Below, piece after piece: positions 46,625 to 54,947 of a DNA stretch of 64,000 nt. Positions within the stretch are counted from its first letter, which is position 1; each line of letters opens with the position of its first letter. Made by a program: the position numbers and the translations under genes. The stretch spans positions 115,146 through 179,145 of the forward strand of contig NZ_JADPJH010000018.1 in NCBI RefSeq assembly GCF_023073315.1. Reading direction: 5' to 3'. The notes below the pieces were generated by a model. That model was not told the origin of the DNA, did no database searches, and saw only the letters and a list, made by a program, of their open reading frames with translations. This stretch comes from Bradyrhizobium sp. 1. GTDB lineage: Bacteria > Pseudomonadota > Alphaproteobacteria > Rhizobiales > Xanthobacteraceae.

Positions 46625-46759
46625 ATGATCACGAAGTCGTGCGCAATCGTCTCGAAAAAAGGCCACCATCCCGGGGCCTCGGATTTTTGCGCGCGCTAAT
46701 ACTCATTTCGTCATCGCGAGCCAAATCCCGAAAACCCCGCCACCTGGACGGGGTTTTTT
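46625..46759 (+). ncRNA. Second candidate small RNA
   Basis: TTGACA at 46590-46595 lies 17 bases before CATCAT, near a perfect 16-base palindrome ATCATTTGCAAATGAT (46614-46629). The following 130 bases have no protein character, contain a GGCC hairpin, and end at the terminator AAAACCCCG/CGGGGTTTT (46731-46757). This could alternatively be the 5' leader of the DapA-family gene, with the hairpin acting as an attenuator. Confidence 0.35.
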
Positions 46760-46805
46760 CATGTGCCCTCCGTCTCAGGTTTTTTTCCCGAGAAGGAGAT
46801 GGAAC

Positions 46806-47714
46806 ATGACTGACCTGCGAACACATCTGCACGGACTCTGGCTGCCGCTGGTGACACCGTTTCGCGACGGCAAGCTCGACGAGACCTCGCTACGGCGGCT
46901 GACGCGGCACTACAGCGCACACGCCGTCGACGGTTTTGTCCTCGGGGCGACTTCGGGCGAAGGCATGACGCTGCGCGATGCCGAACTCGAGCGCCTGGTC
47001 GCCATCGTGCGCGACGAGATGGCGGCCGGGTGCCGCAGCGTCCCGATCTGCCTCGGCCTGTCGGGCGCGGACACCTCGCGGCTGAGGGATCGCCTCGATG
47101 AAACCGCGGACTGGCCGATCGACGGCTATCTGATCGCGAGCCCCTATTATTTGCGGCCGTCGCAGCGCGGGCTGCTGGCGCATTTCGAAGCACTCGCCGA
47201 TCACGCCGCCTGGCCGCTGGCGCTCTACAACATCCCCTATCGCACCTCGGTCAACATCACGAACCAGACCATGCTGCGGCTCGCCGAGCATCAAAACATC
47301 GTCGGCCTGAAAGATTGCGGCGCGAGCCGCGAGCAGTCGATCGCGCTGCTGCGCGACAGGCCGGAGGGCTTTCGCGTGCTGACCGGAGAGGACGCCAACT
47401 ATCTCGAGGCGCTCACCGACGGCGCCGACGGCGGCATCGTGCTCTCGGCCCATGTCGAGACCGCGACGTTCGCGGCCGTGTACGCCGAGATGAAGCGCGG
47501 CAACCATGATGCTGCGCAGGCGCGCTGGCACGAGGTCGCCGAGCTGACGCGCCTGCTGTTCGCTGAGCCCAGTCCTGCGCCGGCAAAATACTGGCTGTGG
47601 CGCAGCGGCCTGATCGACAGCCCCGAAGTGCGCCTGCCGATGGTGGAAGTGAGCAGCGAGCTTGCCGCGACGATCGATCGCGAGATCGAGCGGCGGATGA
47701 AAGTCGCGGCGTAG
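46806..47714 (+). CDS. Dihydrodipicolinate synthase (DapA)-family aldolase
   Basis: A 302-residue class-I aldolase-type lyase. PLVTPFRDGKLD and GATSGEGMTL carry the pyruvate carboxylate-binding GxTGE-like loop, LALYNIPYRTSVNI holds the conserved Tyr, and the Schiff-base Lys is in IVGLKDCGAS. AAGGAG lies 7 bases before the ATG. It may be DapA of lysine synthesis or a paralogous N-acetylneuraminate/oxo-acid lyase; no other lysine genes are nearby, and the GATSGE loop deviates slightly from the textbook GTTGE. Confidence 0.85.
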   Translation: MTDLRTHLHGLWLPLVTPFRDGKLDETSLRRLTRHYSAHAVDGFVLGATSGEGMTLRDAELERLVAIVRDEMAAGCRSVPICLGLSGADTSRLRDRLDETADWPIDGYLIASPYYLRPSQRGLLAHFEALADHAAWPLALYNIPYRTSVNITNQTMLRLAEHQNIVGLKDCGASREQSIALLRDRPEGFRVLTGEDANYLEALTDGADGGIVLSAHVETATFAAVYAEMKRGNHDAAQARWHEVAELTRLLFAEPSPAPAKYWLWRSGLIDSPEVRLPMVEVSSELAATIDREIERRMKVAA

Positions 47715-47720
47715 GTCATC

Positions 47721-47759
47721 TTACCCTCCCCTGGAGGGTCCCTCCAGGGGAGGGTAAGC
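47721..47759. repeat. Perfect 39-base palindrome
   Basis: The 19-base arms CTTACCCTCCCCTGGAGGG and CCCTCCAGGGGAGGGTAAG match perfectly around one central base. It is directly after the DapA-family stop. A shorter half copy (CCCTCCCTTGGAGGGTAAG) lies near 32.61 kb after the epoxide hydrolase gene, indicating a dispersed element; here it may also terminate transcription. Confidence 0.75.
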
Positions 47760-47877
47760 GGAGTCCGTGGTTAACCGCACCCCAACGGCCTTCGCAGTCG
47801 CCGCATGGCGCATCCACGTCTCGTTTACGCATCCGCCCCTATCGTTTTCTCAAAGCCTGACCAAAGGGGAAATAACC

Positions 47878-48024
47878 ATGGGGCATCGCACCCGGCCTAC
47901 GGCCGCGAGCCAATTCGCGCCCGCCGATCTCTTGCAGGGAATTTTGGTCGTATCGTCATTCGGGTTCTGGGCGGTGATGCTCGGCCTGATGCCGGTGCTG
48001 CTGTTTCGGGTCTGGCTCGCCTGA
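47878..48024 (+). CDS. 48-residue single-helix membrane protein
   Basis: Starts MGHRTRPTAASQFAPADLL and has one hydrophobic helix (GILVVSSFGFWAVMLGLMPVLLF), ending RVWLA. A strong AAGGGGA lies 7 bases before the ATG, and the upstream in-frame extension has no protein character. Function unknown. A second small membrane protein follows 100 bases later, similar in design but not in sequence. Confidence 0.6.
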   Translation: MGHRTRPTAASQFAPADLLQGILVVSSFGFWAVMLGLMPVLLFRVWLA

Positions 48025-48123
48025 GGCGGATCCTCGCGCGGGATGGTTAAACCGAGGTCACAAATGCGCTCGAAATGCGAGCGGGATTGCGAGCCGGAAT
48101 TTTAAAACATCCCGTGTAGCGTG

Positions 48124-48321
48124 ATGCCCATAAGCGAAGAAATCGCGGGGGCGTTTGTGAATAGTCAGAACGAAGTGGCGTCGCATTACGACGCCGGACA
48201 ACAAGGCTTGTCCACCGAGCAGAACTTCACCACCGAAGACATTCTCTGGGCCGCCGGCATCTGGTCGGTGATCCTGACGCTGTCGCCGGTGATCGTGTTC
48301 TACATGCTGATGGTGGCCTGA
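48124..48321 (+). CDS. 65-residue single-helix membrane protein
   Basis: An acidic, Gln/Asn-rich N-terminal half (ISEEIAGAFVNSQNEVASHYDAG) is followed by one C-terminal helix (LWAAGIWSVILTLSPVIVFYMLMVA). An in-frame GTG directly before the ATG is possible. A strong terminator 24 bases after the stop supports it as an expressed gene. Function unknown. Confidence 0.6.
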   Translation: MPISEEIAGAFVNSQNEVASHYDAGQQGLSTEQNFTTEDILWAAGIWSVILTLSPVIVFYMLMVA

Positions 48322-48344
48322 CGTCATCAGCATCCCAGAAACGC

Positions 48345-48370
48345 AAAACGCGCGGACAGCCGCGCGTTTT
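48345..48370. terminator. Bidirectional terminator
   Basis: Perfect AAAACGCGCGG / CCGCGCGTTTT with a 4-base loop, between the small membrane protein gene and the convergent ParA gene. Confidence 0.85.
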
Positions 48371-48392
48371 CGTCCGGGGAATGATTTTTGAA

Positions 48393-49070
48393 TTATGCTG
48401 CTTGCTTGTGCATTGCGCCGGATGCCGACGCCGTGCCGCGAATGGCCTTCACTGAACGCTCGATCGCCGCCCACAGCCTTGCAATTTCCTGAGCTGCACG
48501 GCTCTCGGCCTGATACTCACGCGCGCCTTCGCCGTGGCTGAGTGCCATCAACAAATCCGAACGATTGGTGATCTGACCGCCCCACACCGGAGCGCGGAAT
48601 TTGGCCAGCGCCTCGCGGGCGATGGTGACGATCGGGCTTTCGGATTCGTCACGACGGGCCGGCGCACCGTTGAGCACGACCGCGTAGGGCTTGCGCGCCG
48701 CGCGGCACATCTGAATCGTTTCCTGCACCGCGTTGACGTCGAACACGCCGGGACGGGCGGGAATGACAACCATCGTGGCGTTCTTGATCGCGTCGTCGAC
48801 GACGGCCGACAAGTTCGGCGGCGTGTCGATCAACACCCATTCATAACCGTCGCGCTTGGCAGCGGAGACGATGCCGCTGACGGAATTCACCGCAGACTTG
48901 ATCGGCGGCTCGTTGGTGCCACGCAGCTTGTGCCACAGCGTGAGAGATCCTTGCGGATCGGCATCGACGAGCAGGATAGGCTTCGTCGCCTTGATCTGCG
49001 CGGCGAGATGCGCGGCAAGGGTACTCTTGCCCGACCCGCCTTTACGCGATGCGAAAACAATAACGTTCAT
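48393..49070 (-). CDS. Orphan ParA-family ATPase
   Basis: A 225-residue P-loop ATPase. The deviant Walker A is FASRKGGSGKSTLAAHLAA, with signature Lys; Walker B region LLVDADPQGSLTLWH and LIDTPPNLSAVV follow, and IPARPGVFDVNA completes the fold. It has no ParB or parS-like neighbour, so it probably positions a protein cargo or regulates a process and does not segregate DNA. GGAGG lies upstream of the ATG. A different ParA-type gene occurs in the accessory region at 55.9 kb. Confidence 0.9.
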   Translation of the reverse strand: MNVIVFASRKGGSGKSTLAAHLAAQIKATKPILLVDADPQGSLTLWHKLRGTNEPPIKSAVNSVSGIVSAAKRDGYEWVLIDTPPNLSAVVDDAIKNATMVVIPARPGVFDVNAVQETIQMCRAARKPYAVVLNGAPARRDESESPIVTIAREALAKFRAPVWGGQITNRSDLLMALSHGEGAREYQAESRAAQEIARLWAAIERSVKAIRGTASASGAMHKQAA

Positions 49071-49482
49071 GCCCTTGGCCTCCAGATTGACCCCGTGGCA
49101 TGAAAATGAATCAGCGCGCTGATTCGTGAAAGAAAAATTATCACAAGTTACTCGGCAGCCATGAAATAACGAGACGCGATGGCTTTTGAGTCACACTGTT
49201 TCGCGCGACGACGGATGCGAACCGCGCCCCAACGCCTTTCACGCCCGCATTCGTGCGTTTTTTGAGCAGCCGTGCGGGAAAAATCGGAACGCAACCTCGC
49301 CGCGCAAACTCTGCGCGATGATCAGCCCATCAGCCGATGCCCGAATTGTCGCAGGCGTCCGCGCACGCAGGCGAACAAAAGGAGTCCGGTGGCTTTCGCG
49401 TGGCTGGTGAGTCCTCAGGCCGGAAACGCGAATGCCCGGGACGGGCCCCGGCATGACGCAGTTTCAAAAAAGGAACGCGCGC
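49071..49482. other. Gene-free stretch
   Basis: No supported gene is seen. It is the upstream region of the ParA gene, with an A/T-rich patch near 49.12 kb. A partial copy of the CCCGGGAC...CCCGGCATGACG repeat lies near 49.43-49.46 kb. Confidence 0.45.
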
Positions 49483-49836
49483 TCAGCCTTCGCTGGACTT
49501 CTTTTTCTTGGTGGCAGGCTTGGTGCTCTTCTTCGCGCTCCTGGGCGCGATGTTGACCGGCTTGCCGGCACGCGGCACGGCCGCCTCGCCGGGCTCGGGT
49601 CCCCGACGGAAGAACACCTTGCACTGCGGCGACAGCTGCGCCTTCTTCTGGATCATGCAGGCGGTGATGGCGTCGACGTTCGGCACGAAATCGCCGCACA
49701 GCCGCATCGCGTCGGGCGTGCAGGCCTGCTGCTCCTCCTGGCTGTAGGCCAGGGCAGCGCCGGGCTGGATCAGCACGGCCAAGGCAATCCCGGCCATGGC
49801 AGCAAGAACGGACTTCCGAAGGTGAAACGCCGGCAT
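49483..49836 (-). CDS. Exported Cys-repeat protein with Lys-rich tail
   Basis: A 117-residue protein. The signal peptide ends near ALAYS (residue 31). The mature part has CTPDAMRLCGDFVPNVDAITACM and LSPQCKVFF, a spacing that resembles Cys-rich repeat proteins of rhizobia (four Cys, probably two disulfides). The tail APRSAKKSTKPATKKKK is highly basic and of low complexity. It is likely periplasmic; function unknown. Confidence 0.75.
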   Translation of the reverse strand: MPAFHLRKSVLAAMAGIALAVLIQPGAALAYSQEEQQACTPDAMRLCGDFVPNVDAITACMIQKKAQLSPQCKVFFRRGPEPGEAAVPRAGKPVNIAPRSAKKSTKPATKKKKSSEG

Positions 49837-49959
49837 CGATACCCCCAAATTTCGAGTCGGCGCGGAGTGTGGGTGAACGGCGGTTCGTTGGCAACGAGGG
49901 CGAAGGCGAAACCCTGCAGCTGTGCGGTCTCGGCAACAGGCGGGCCGCTCGCTTCTCCC

Positions 49960-50054
49960 TGTCGTCGCCCGGCTTGACCGGGCAACCCGGTATTCCAGTG
50001 ACCTTCCCCGAGGGGCCGGGGCGTACTGGATCCCCCGCTTGCGCGGAGGATGAC
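49960..50054. repeat. Degenerate dispersed repeat
   Basis: GTCGCCCGGCTTGACCGGGCAACCCGGTATTCCAG pairs loosely with CTGGATCCCCCGCTTGCGCGGAGGATGACAG. It resembles in form the repeat at 31.3 kb. The rest of the region from 49.84 to 50.26 kb has no gene that I can support. Confidence 0.5.
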
Positions 50055-50258
50055 AGCTGTGTGTGGAGGCGCCGCGGCAACAAAACCGCGAAAACAACCC
50101 CATGCACAGTAGCCATGTGCAAGCGAACGCTGTGGATTTCCAAACGCCTCTTACGGATTTTACGAAATCGATTTGACACGTCGGGCAAAACAGGAGCATG
50201 ATGGCATCGTCGAGAGTGCGTGGGGTGGTCGGCCGCTCCCCGGGAGGTTGAGGGGCGC

Positions 50259-51203
50259 ATGGCCACCGTGTTGATCGTCGCGCCGGTATTCGCCCTGATC
50301 GCGGCCGGCTATGCCGCGGTGCTGTTTCGCTTCGTCTCGGAGGGCGCACACAAGGGCATCTCCGAATTCGCCTTCAGCATCGCAATTCCCGCGTTGCTGT
50401 TCCGCACCATCGTCGTCTCGGAATTCCCCGACGTCAGCCCCTACCGGATGTGGGGCGCCTATTACGGCGCGCTCGCGATCATTTGGATCGCGGCGCTGGC
50501 GATCTCGGCATGCTTGCGCGAACGGCGCGAGGATCGCGAGGACGGCGTCGTGTTCGCGATCGGCTCGGTCTACGGCAACATCGTGATGCTCGGCATTCCC
50601 CTCGTGCTCTCGGCGCTCGGCAACGAGGCCGCGGGCCCGATGTCGCTGATCCTGTCGGTGAACACGCCGCTGCTCTGGCTCTGCGGCATTTTGCAGATGG
50701 AGCTTGTCAGCCGCAAGCGGACGGGCTCGGTGCTGTCGGTGATCCGGCCCGTGCTCGCGGATCTCGCGCGCAATCCGCTGATGCTCGGCATCGGCTTCGG
50801 CGTGGTCTGGCGCTTCACCGGTCTCGGCCTCAATCCCGTCGTCGACCGGACGATCGAGCTGCTCGCGCAAGCGGGATCGCCGGCCGCGCTGATCGCGCTC
50901 GGCATCACTCTTTTTCGTTTCGAGGTGAAGGGCGAAATGCTGAGCGTCGTCGTGATGAGCGCGCTCAAATTGCTGGCGATGCCGGCGGTGGCGTTCATGC
51001 TGGCCAGGCTGTTGAACCTGCCGCCGGTCGTGACAGGCGTCGTCGTGCTGTTCGCGGCCATGCCCACCGGCGCGAACGCCTACATCTTCGCGGTTCAGTA
51101 TCAGCGGCTGGTGAACCCGGTATCGGGCGCGGTGGCGCTGGGGACGCTGCTGGCTGCGGTGACGTTGCCGGTGGTGGTGATGGTGGTGGCGGGGGCGAGG
51201 TAG
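50259..51203 (+). CDS. AEC-family transporter
   Basis: A 314-residue auxin-efflux-carrier-type permease with about ten hydrophobic helices. VYGNIVMLGIPLVLSALG carries the family YGN-G-P element, and the C-terminal FAAMPTGANAYIFAVQYQ is the second signature, at the helix break. AEC carriers export small organic anions; the substrate is unknown. GAGGGG precedes the ATG. The last 168 bases are duplicated 1.4 kb downstream, on the far side of an outer-membrane protein gene. Confidence 0.9.
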   Translation: MATVLIVAPVFALIAAGYAAVLFRFVSEGAHKGISEFAFSIAIPALLFRTIVVSEFPDVSPYRMWGAYYGALAIIWIAALAISACLRERREDREDGVVFAIGSVYGNIVMLGIPLVLSALGNEAAGPMSLILSVNTPLLWLCGILQMELVSRKRTGSVLSVIRPVLADLARNPLMLGIGFGVVWRFTGLGLNPVVDRTIELLAQAGSPAALIALGITLFRFEVKGEMLSVVVMSALKLLAMPAVAFMLARLLNLPPVVTGVVVLFAAMPTGANAYIFAVQYQRLVNPVSGAVALGTLLAAVTLPVVVMVVAGAR

Positions 51204-51245
51204 TTCGGCTCGCCCCCGTCCGAATAAATCGGCCGATAGCGGCGA

Positions 51246-52013
51246 CTACTGGAACTTGTAGCTGAACCTGACGCGCGCAACGTCGGTCGTGAGTTGGTTG
51301 CGGATGGCGCAAGCGTCAACGGGTCTGCCCGAGCAGACCCCGCTGCCGTCAGCACGGCGAATGGTCGCATCGCTATCCTGATACATCGTATGCAGGAATT
51401 CGCCGCCGACAATCCAGTTCGAGTCCAGCGCATACTCGACGCCTATGCCGACCACGCCACCCCAGAGAACGCCGCTGCCATTGGCCGTAATTCCGGTGGG
51501 GCTTCCAAAGGTCGGGCTTCCGAAGAAATTGTCGAACTCTACCCCGGTCTGCCTGACATTGGCCCAGGCTGCACCAGCCGTCACATAAGCCAGGACGTTG
51601 TCGACGACGAGGCCTGCGCGCGCCCGGATCGTGCCGCTGGTATCCGCCTTGACACCAACCTTCATGGCTCTGGAGTCATCACCGCCAATCTGGGAGCCCT
51701 TGAAGCCGCTGTTGCCGTTGACGTCGGCCTCGATGCCGACCAGGCCGTGACCGAACTGGTAGTTGTAACCGACCTGTGCGCCGCCGGTGAAAAAGCCTCC
51801 CGCGGGGGTCGCGGAGGAGCAATAGAAGCAGGGATCGTCGAAACGGGATGAAGCCATGCCGCCACCGACATTGCCGCCGATGTAGAAGCCCGTCCAGCTA
51901 TACACGGTGGCCGCAGGCGCAGCCTTGAACCTGATAGCGCCGATATCGGCCGCAGAGCTCGCGGCCGTGGCAGCCAGCAACAGCGCGACTGCAGCTACGA
52001 AAGTGTTTCTCAT
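51246..52013 (-). CDS. Omp25/RopB-type outer-membrane beta-barrel protein
   Basis: A 255-residue porin-like protein. The signal peptide ends near SSAAD (residue 23). The barrel has the alphaproteobacterial pattern SWTGFYIGGNVGGG..., GGAQVGYNYQFGHGLVGIEADV, RARAGLVVDNVLAYVTAGAAWA and a C-terminal VRFSYKF, ending in aromatic Phe as needed for barrel assembly. A Cys pair (CFYC) and two further Cys occur in loops. The gene sits between a full AEC gene and a duplicated AEC tail, suggesting insertion. Confidence 0.92.
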   Translation of the reverse strand: MRNTFVAAVALLLAATAASSAADIGAIRFKAAPAATVYSWTGFYIGGNVGGGMASSRFDDPCFYCSSATPAGGFFTGGAQVGYNYQFGHGLVGIEADVNGNSGFKGSQIGGDDSRAMKVGVKADTSGTIRARAGLVVDNVLAYVTAGAAWANVRQTGVEFDNFFGSPTFGSPTGITANGSGVLWGGVVGIGVEYALDSNWIVGGEFLHTMYQDSDATIRRADGSGVCSGRPVDACAIRNQLTTDVARVRFSYKFQ

Positions 52014-52465
52014 CGCAAGTCTCCAAATGGATATGTGTTTGGCTCTGGCAGCCGACGCCTGGACTTCGACCGCGCGTCCGATGCATCGGGAGGAAGCCGA
52101 AAAATCGCGCCACGCGCGTCATGCGAACACAGGAGGCCGCAGCAATCTTCGGTGGCGTTGCAGAATTGACACGGCGCCTCTTGCCGCCCGCAGACCGCGC
52201 CCGGGCTCCAGCTTTCTGGACTGCTCCGATCATTCGTTCAGATGACGCGTGCGCGATCGTCGGGGATTACGGCGAGAGTGCACTCATTGATCTTGCCGGG
52301 GTCGCTGAGTGCCTCGCCTCAAGAGCAGGGCCGGCAGCTTGACGACGAGCGCGTCCTCGCTTGACCAAGCAATGGTTCGCGCTGGGCAAACGAGAAATCT
52401 CGAAACGGCCAGCCCAGCCGGCGGCACGCGACTTTCGTGCACTGTCGCAGCAATTCCGCGCAGCC

Positions 52466-52633
52466 GGCGTGATCGTGCTGTTCGCGGCGATGCCGACCGG
52501 CGCGAATGCGTACATCTTCGCGGTCCAGTATCGGCGGCTGGTGAACCCGGTGTCGGGCGTGGTGGCGCTGGGGACGCTGCTGGCGGCGTTGACGCTGCCG
52601 GTGGTGGTGACGATCGTGGCGGGGCTCAAATAG
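52466..52633 (+). pseudogene. Duplicated 3' end of the AEC transporter gene
   Basis: The predicted peptide is GVIVLFAAMPTGANAYIFAVQ and onward, ending VAGLK. It matches the last 55 residues of the full AEC protein (47 identical by eye), and also shares its stop codon. No start or membrane domain precedes it, so it cannot make a transporter. A longer in-frame ORF extends upstream but has unrelated sequence. A third, much shorter echo may lie at 55.11 kb. Confidence 0.8.
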
Positions 52634-52763
52634 TCGGGCGGCGACGGTGCCGCGTAATCGGGCAATCCGAGTGGTTATGTTCCTATCGGAGGTGTCTGGG
52701 GTGTGATAGGTCCTGCAACTCTCCCAGTTCGGCGACGAACGCGCGTCCAGGTAAGGGTCGATC

Positions 52764-53747
52764 ATGCAGCAGTTGACGGACGAAGGTCGGCGGATCGTCG
52801 ATGATGTGGCGCGTCGGCACGGATTTTCGAGTGACGCTGTGCTGTGCATGCTTCTGGCGGTTTCGGCCGGATACGGCAACCAGGCCCAATTCAATCATCC
52901 AGAATTCGGCGGCATGGGCCAATGGTCGATGGGCGGGATGATCATGATCGGCGACATGTTCAACAACTACCTCAAGGGCCGCGTTGATTCACTGTGCCAG
53001 GAGTTGTCCAGCCTGATCCAGGGACAACCGCTGTTCCAGATGCCCGCCCAAAGCCAGAGCCAATCCCAGGGCGGTGGCGGCGGCTGGCAAGGCCAGAGCG
53101 GAGGCAGCCACCAGCAGCAGAGCAACGGCTACGGCAACACTGGCTACGGCGGCAGCGGCTCGAGCCTTTTCGTGCCCGCTGCATCGAGCAATTGGTGGCC
53201 CGCCGATCTCGGCATGCCCGGTTCGACCGGCGGTCAAAACAATCTGCGCTATGCCTACTTTCCCGCGGCGCGACGGCTGGCCGTCGACATCAATGGTCAG
53301 GTATCGGTTTACGATACCGGCCAGCACCAGATCGGCGGCTTTTCGCAACAGCAAAGTGGCGATCAGTCGATTACCTTCACCAGTCAGTTCGGGCTGGTGC
53401 GGGTGGCCGACCTGCCACGGATCAACCCTGTGAACACGGGCGCCGCGCCGCAGCAGCAGCCCTATGCCAGCCAACCCGAGCCTTCGGTTCAGCCTTCGGT
53501 TCAGCCTTGGGTGCAACCCGAGCCTTCAGTGCAGCCGGCGCCTTGGCTGCAGCCCGCGCAGAGTGCGCCGGCGCCGATGCCGCCGCCGCCAATGGCGAGT
53601 TCGCCACCGAACCAGTTCGGCGCGCCGCAGGCTCAGCATGACGAGATCGTTGCGCTGCTCGAAAAGCTCGCCGACCTGCACAAGAAATGCATCCTGACGG
53701 ACAGCGAATTCGAGTCGAAGAAGGCCGAATTGCTCAGCCGGCTCTAG
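52764..53747 (+). CDS. SHOCT-domain protein with low-complexity linker
   Basis: A 327-residue protein of unknown function. An N-terminal helical domain (LTDEGRRIVDDVARRHGFSSDAVL) is followed by a Gly/Gln/Ser-rich linker (QSQSQGGGGGWQGQSGG), a central beta-rich domain (YAYFPAARRLAVDINGQVSVYD), a Pro/Gln-rich linker, and a C-terminal SHOCT-type segment (HDEIVALLEKLADLHKKCI...) of about 35 residues. SHOCT segments usually mediate oligomerisation. It probably self-associates; no enzymatic motif is seen. Confidence 0.8.
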   Translation: MQQLTDEGRRIVDDVARRHGFSSDAVLCMLLAVSAGYGNQAQFNHPEFGGMGQWSMGGMIMIGDMFNNYLKGRVDSLCQELSSLIQGQPLFQMPAQSQSQSQGGGGGWQGQSGGSHQQQSNGYGNTGYGGSGSSLFVPAASSNWWPADLGMPGSTGGQNNLRYAYFPAARRLAVDINGQVSVYDTGQHQIGGFSQQQSGDQSITFTSQFGLVRVADLPRINPVNTGAAPQQQPYASQPEPSVQPSVQPWVQPEPSVQPAPWLQPAQSAPAPMPPPPMASSPPNQFGAPQAQHDEIVALLEKLADLHKKCILTDSEFESKKAELLSRL

Positions 53748-53848
53748 CCGCTTTTGCGCCGACCTCAGAGTTTTGTGCGCCGTCGTCATCCGGGATACGG
53801 ACCAGGGCGATGACCTTCAGGTCATCAGCCTGACGATTGCCGTAAGGA

Positions 53849-54523
53849 TCATTCAACAGGCTGGCCCGCACGCCAGGCCATCTCCCAGAAGTCTGCCTCG
53901 AGCCGGGTGGCTTCCTTGAAGATCGCAATCAGTTCTGCCTCGCGGGCCGGCGTGGCATAGAGATCGGCGAGATGCTCCATGTGCGCCCGCGCCTTGGCAG
54001 CGACCTCCTGGTACGGCGCGCCGGCATACTCGGCGATCCAGACGCGATAGGGGTTCGTCGCAGCGTCCGCGAGCGGGAGCGAGGCGAGCCGCGTTGCGAT
54101 CTCGGCGTAGCCGATCACGCAGGGGGCAAGCGCCACCTTGAGAGCCAGCAGATCGCCGCGCATTCCCGCGTCGAGCACGTAGCGCGTATAGGCCAGCATC
54201 TCGGCCGCCGGAGGGGCCTGTTCAAGGTCGGCCGGGGATAGACCCCAATCGGCACAGAGCCTCACATGCAGGTCCATCTCGACATCGAGGATGGCCGAAA
54301 GGCCGACTGCTGCTTCACGCATGTCGGCAAGTCTGGGCGACTTGTAGACCGCGAGCGCGTAGGCGCGCGCAAACTCGATGAGGAACAAATAGTCCTGAAC
54401 GAGGTAGTGACGAAACGCCGCTTCGGGGAGCGAGCCGTCTGCCAATCCGTTCGTGAAGGGATGCTCGGTGTAGGCCCGCCACTCAACGGATGCTTTTGTC
54501 TTGAGACGCTCGAAGAAACTCAC
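53849..54523 (-). CDS. tenA: TenA-family thiaminase II/aminopyrimidine hydrolase
   Basis: A 224-residue helical enzyme. C135 in VALAPCVIGYAEI is the catalytic Cys at the canonical position, YLVQDYLFLIEFARAYALA carries the conserved Asp/Tyr, and the terminal FKEATRLEADFWEMAW has the conserved Glu. TenA salvages base-degraded thiamine by hydrolysing aminopyrimidines. The start is GTG. No other thiamine genes are near. It marks the end of the conserved chromosome before the lower-GC accessory region. Confidence 0.93.
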   Translation of the reverse strand: MSFFERLKTKASVEWRAYTEHPFTNGLADGSLPEAAFRHYLVQDYLFLIEFARAYALAVYKSPRLADMREAAVGLSAILDVEMDLHVRLCADWGLSPADLEQAPPAAEMLAYTRYVLDAGMRGDLLALKVALAPCVIGYAEIATRLASLPLADAATNPYRVWIAEYAGAPYQEVAAKARAHMEHLADLYATPAREAELIAIFKEATRLEADFWEMAWRAGQPVE

Positions 54524-54623
54524 GATCTTTTTCGCCCGGCTTGGTTTTCCATGAACGCCTTTTGGCTCGCTACCGATAGCGCATTGCGAACCGGGGAGCT
54601 ACGGGGACAGTGTCACCGCAATC

Positions 54624-54947
54624 CTAGTTGAGCGAATTCGCGTCATAAAGGTAGCCTTCAATGCACATCTTGATAGATCCGCCACGAACAAAAATATAGG
54701 CATCCGGTCTATAGGCATATTCGTAATTGTACTCTGCACAACGTACGCCGGTGTTGTCATCGAACACTAAGATGCGCCCATAGGTGCAACCTGAAAATCC
54801 ATCTTCGCGCTTGCCGTCATCGATGTGGGCGACGACCGTTTTAGCGGCTACCAAGGTATACCCGATCACCCGCTCCAATTTGCATTGTGCAGCGACAGAC
54901 TCTGTAATGGTCAGAAGGAAGTACGCAGAAATAATCAGATAACGCAC
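54624..54947 (-). CDS. Small exported protein of unknown function
   Basis: A 107-residue protein. A signal peptide (VRYLIISAYFLLTITESVAA) is followed by CKLERVIGYTLVAAKTVVAHID and further Cys in SGCTYG, VRCAEY and IKMCIEG, suggesting disulfides. The start is GTG with GGAGG upstream. GC content is visibly lower than in the preceding genes, a sign of transfer. An imperfect 20-base direct repeat lies on either side of this gene. Confidence 0.6.
   Translation of the reverse strand: MRYLIISAYFLLTITESVAAQCKLERVIGYTLVAAKTVVAHIDDGKREDGFSGCTYGRILVFDDNTGVRCAEYNYEYAYRPDAYIFVRGGSIKMCIEGYLYDANSLN

Noticed and set aside
46355-46805. Possible tmRNA near the DapA-family gene
   Set aside because: tmRNA often lies near dapA and smpB, but no acceptor arm, tag reading frame or smpB was found; the two terminator-bounded units are too short.
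48393-49070. Chromosome partition locus around the orphan ParA
   Set aside because: No parB gene and no clustered parS-like 16-base palindromes (TGTTTCACGTGAAACA type) were seen nearby.
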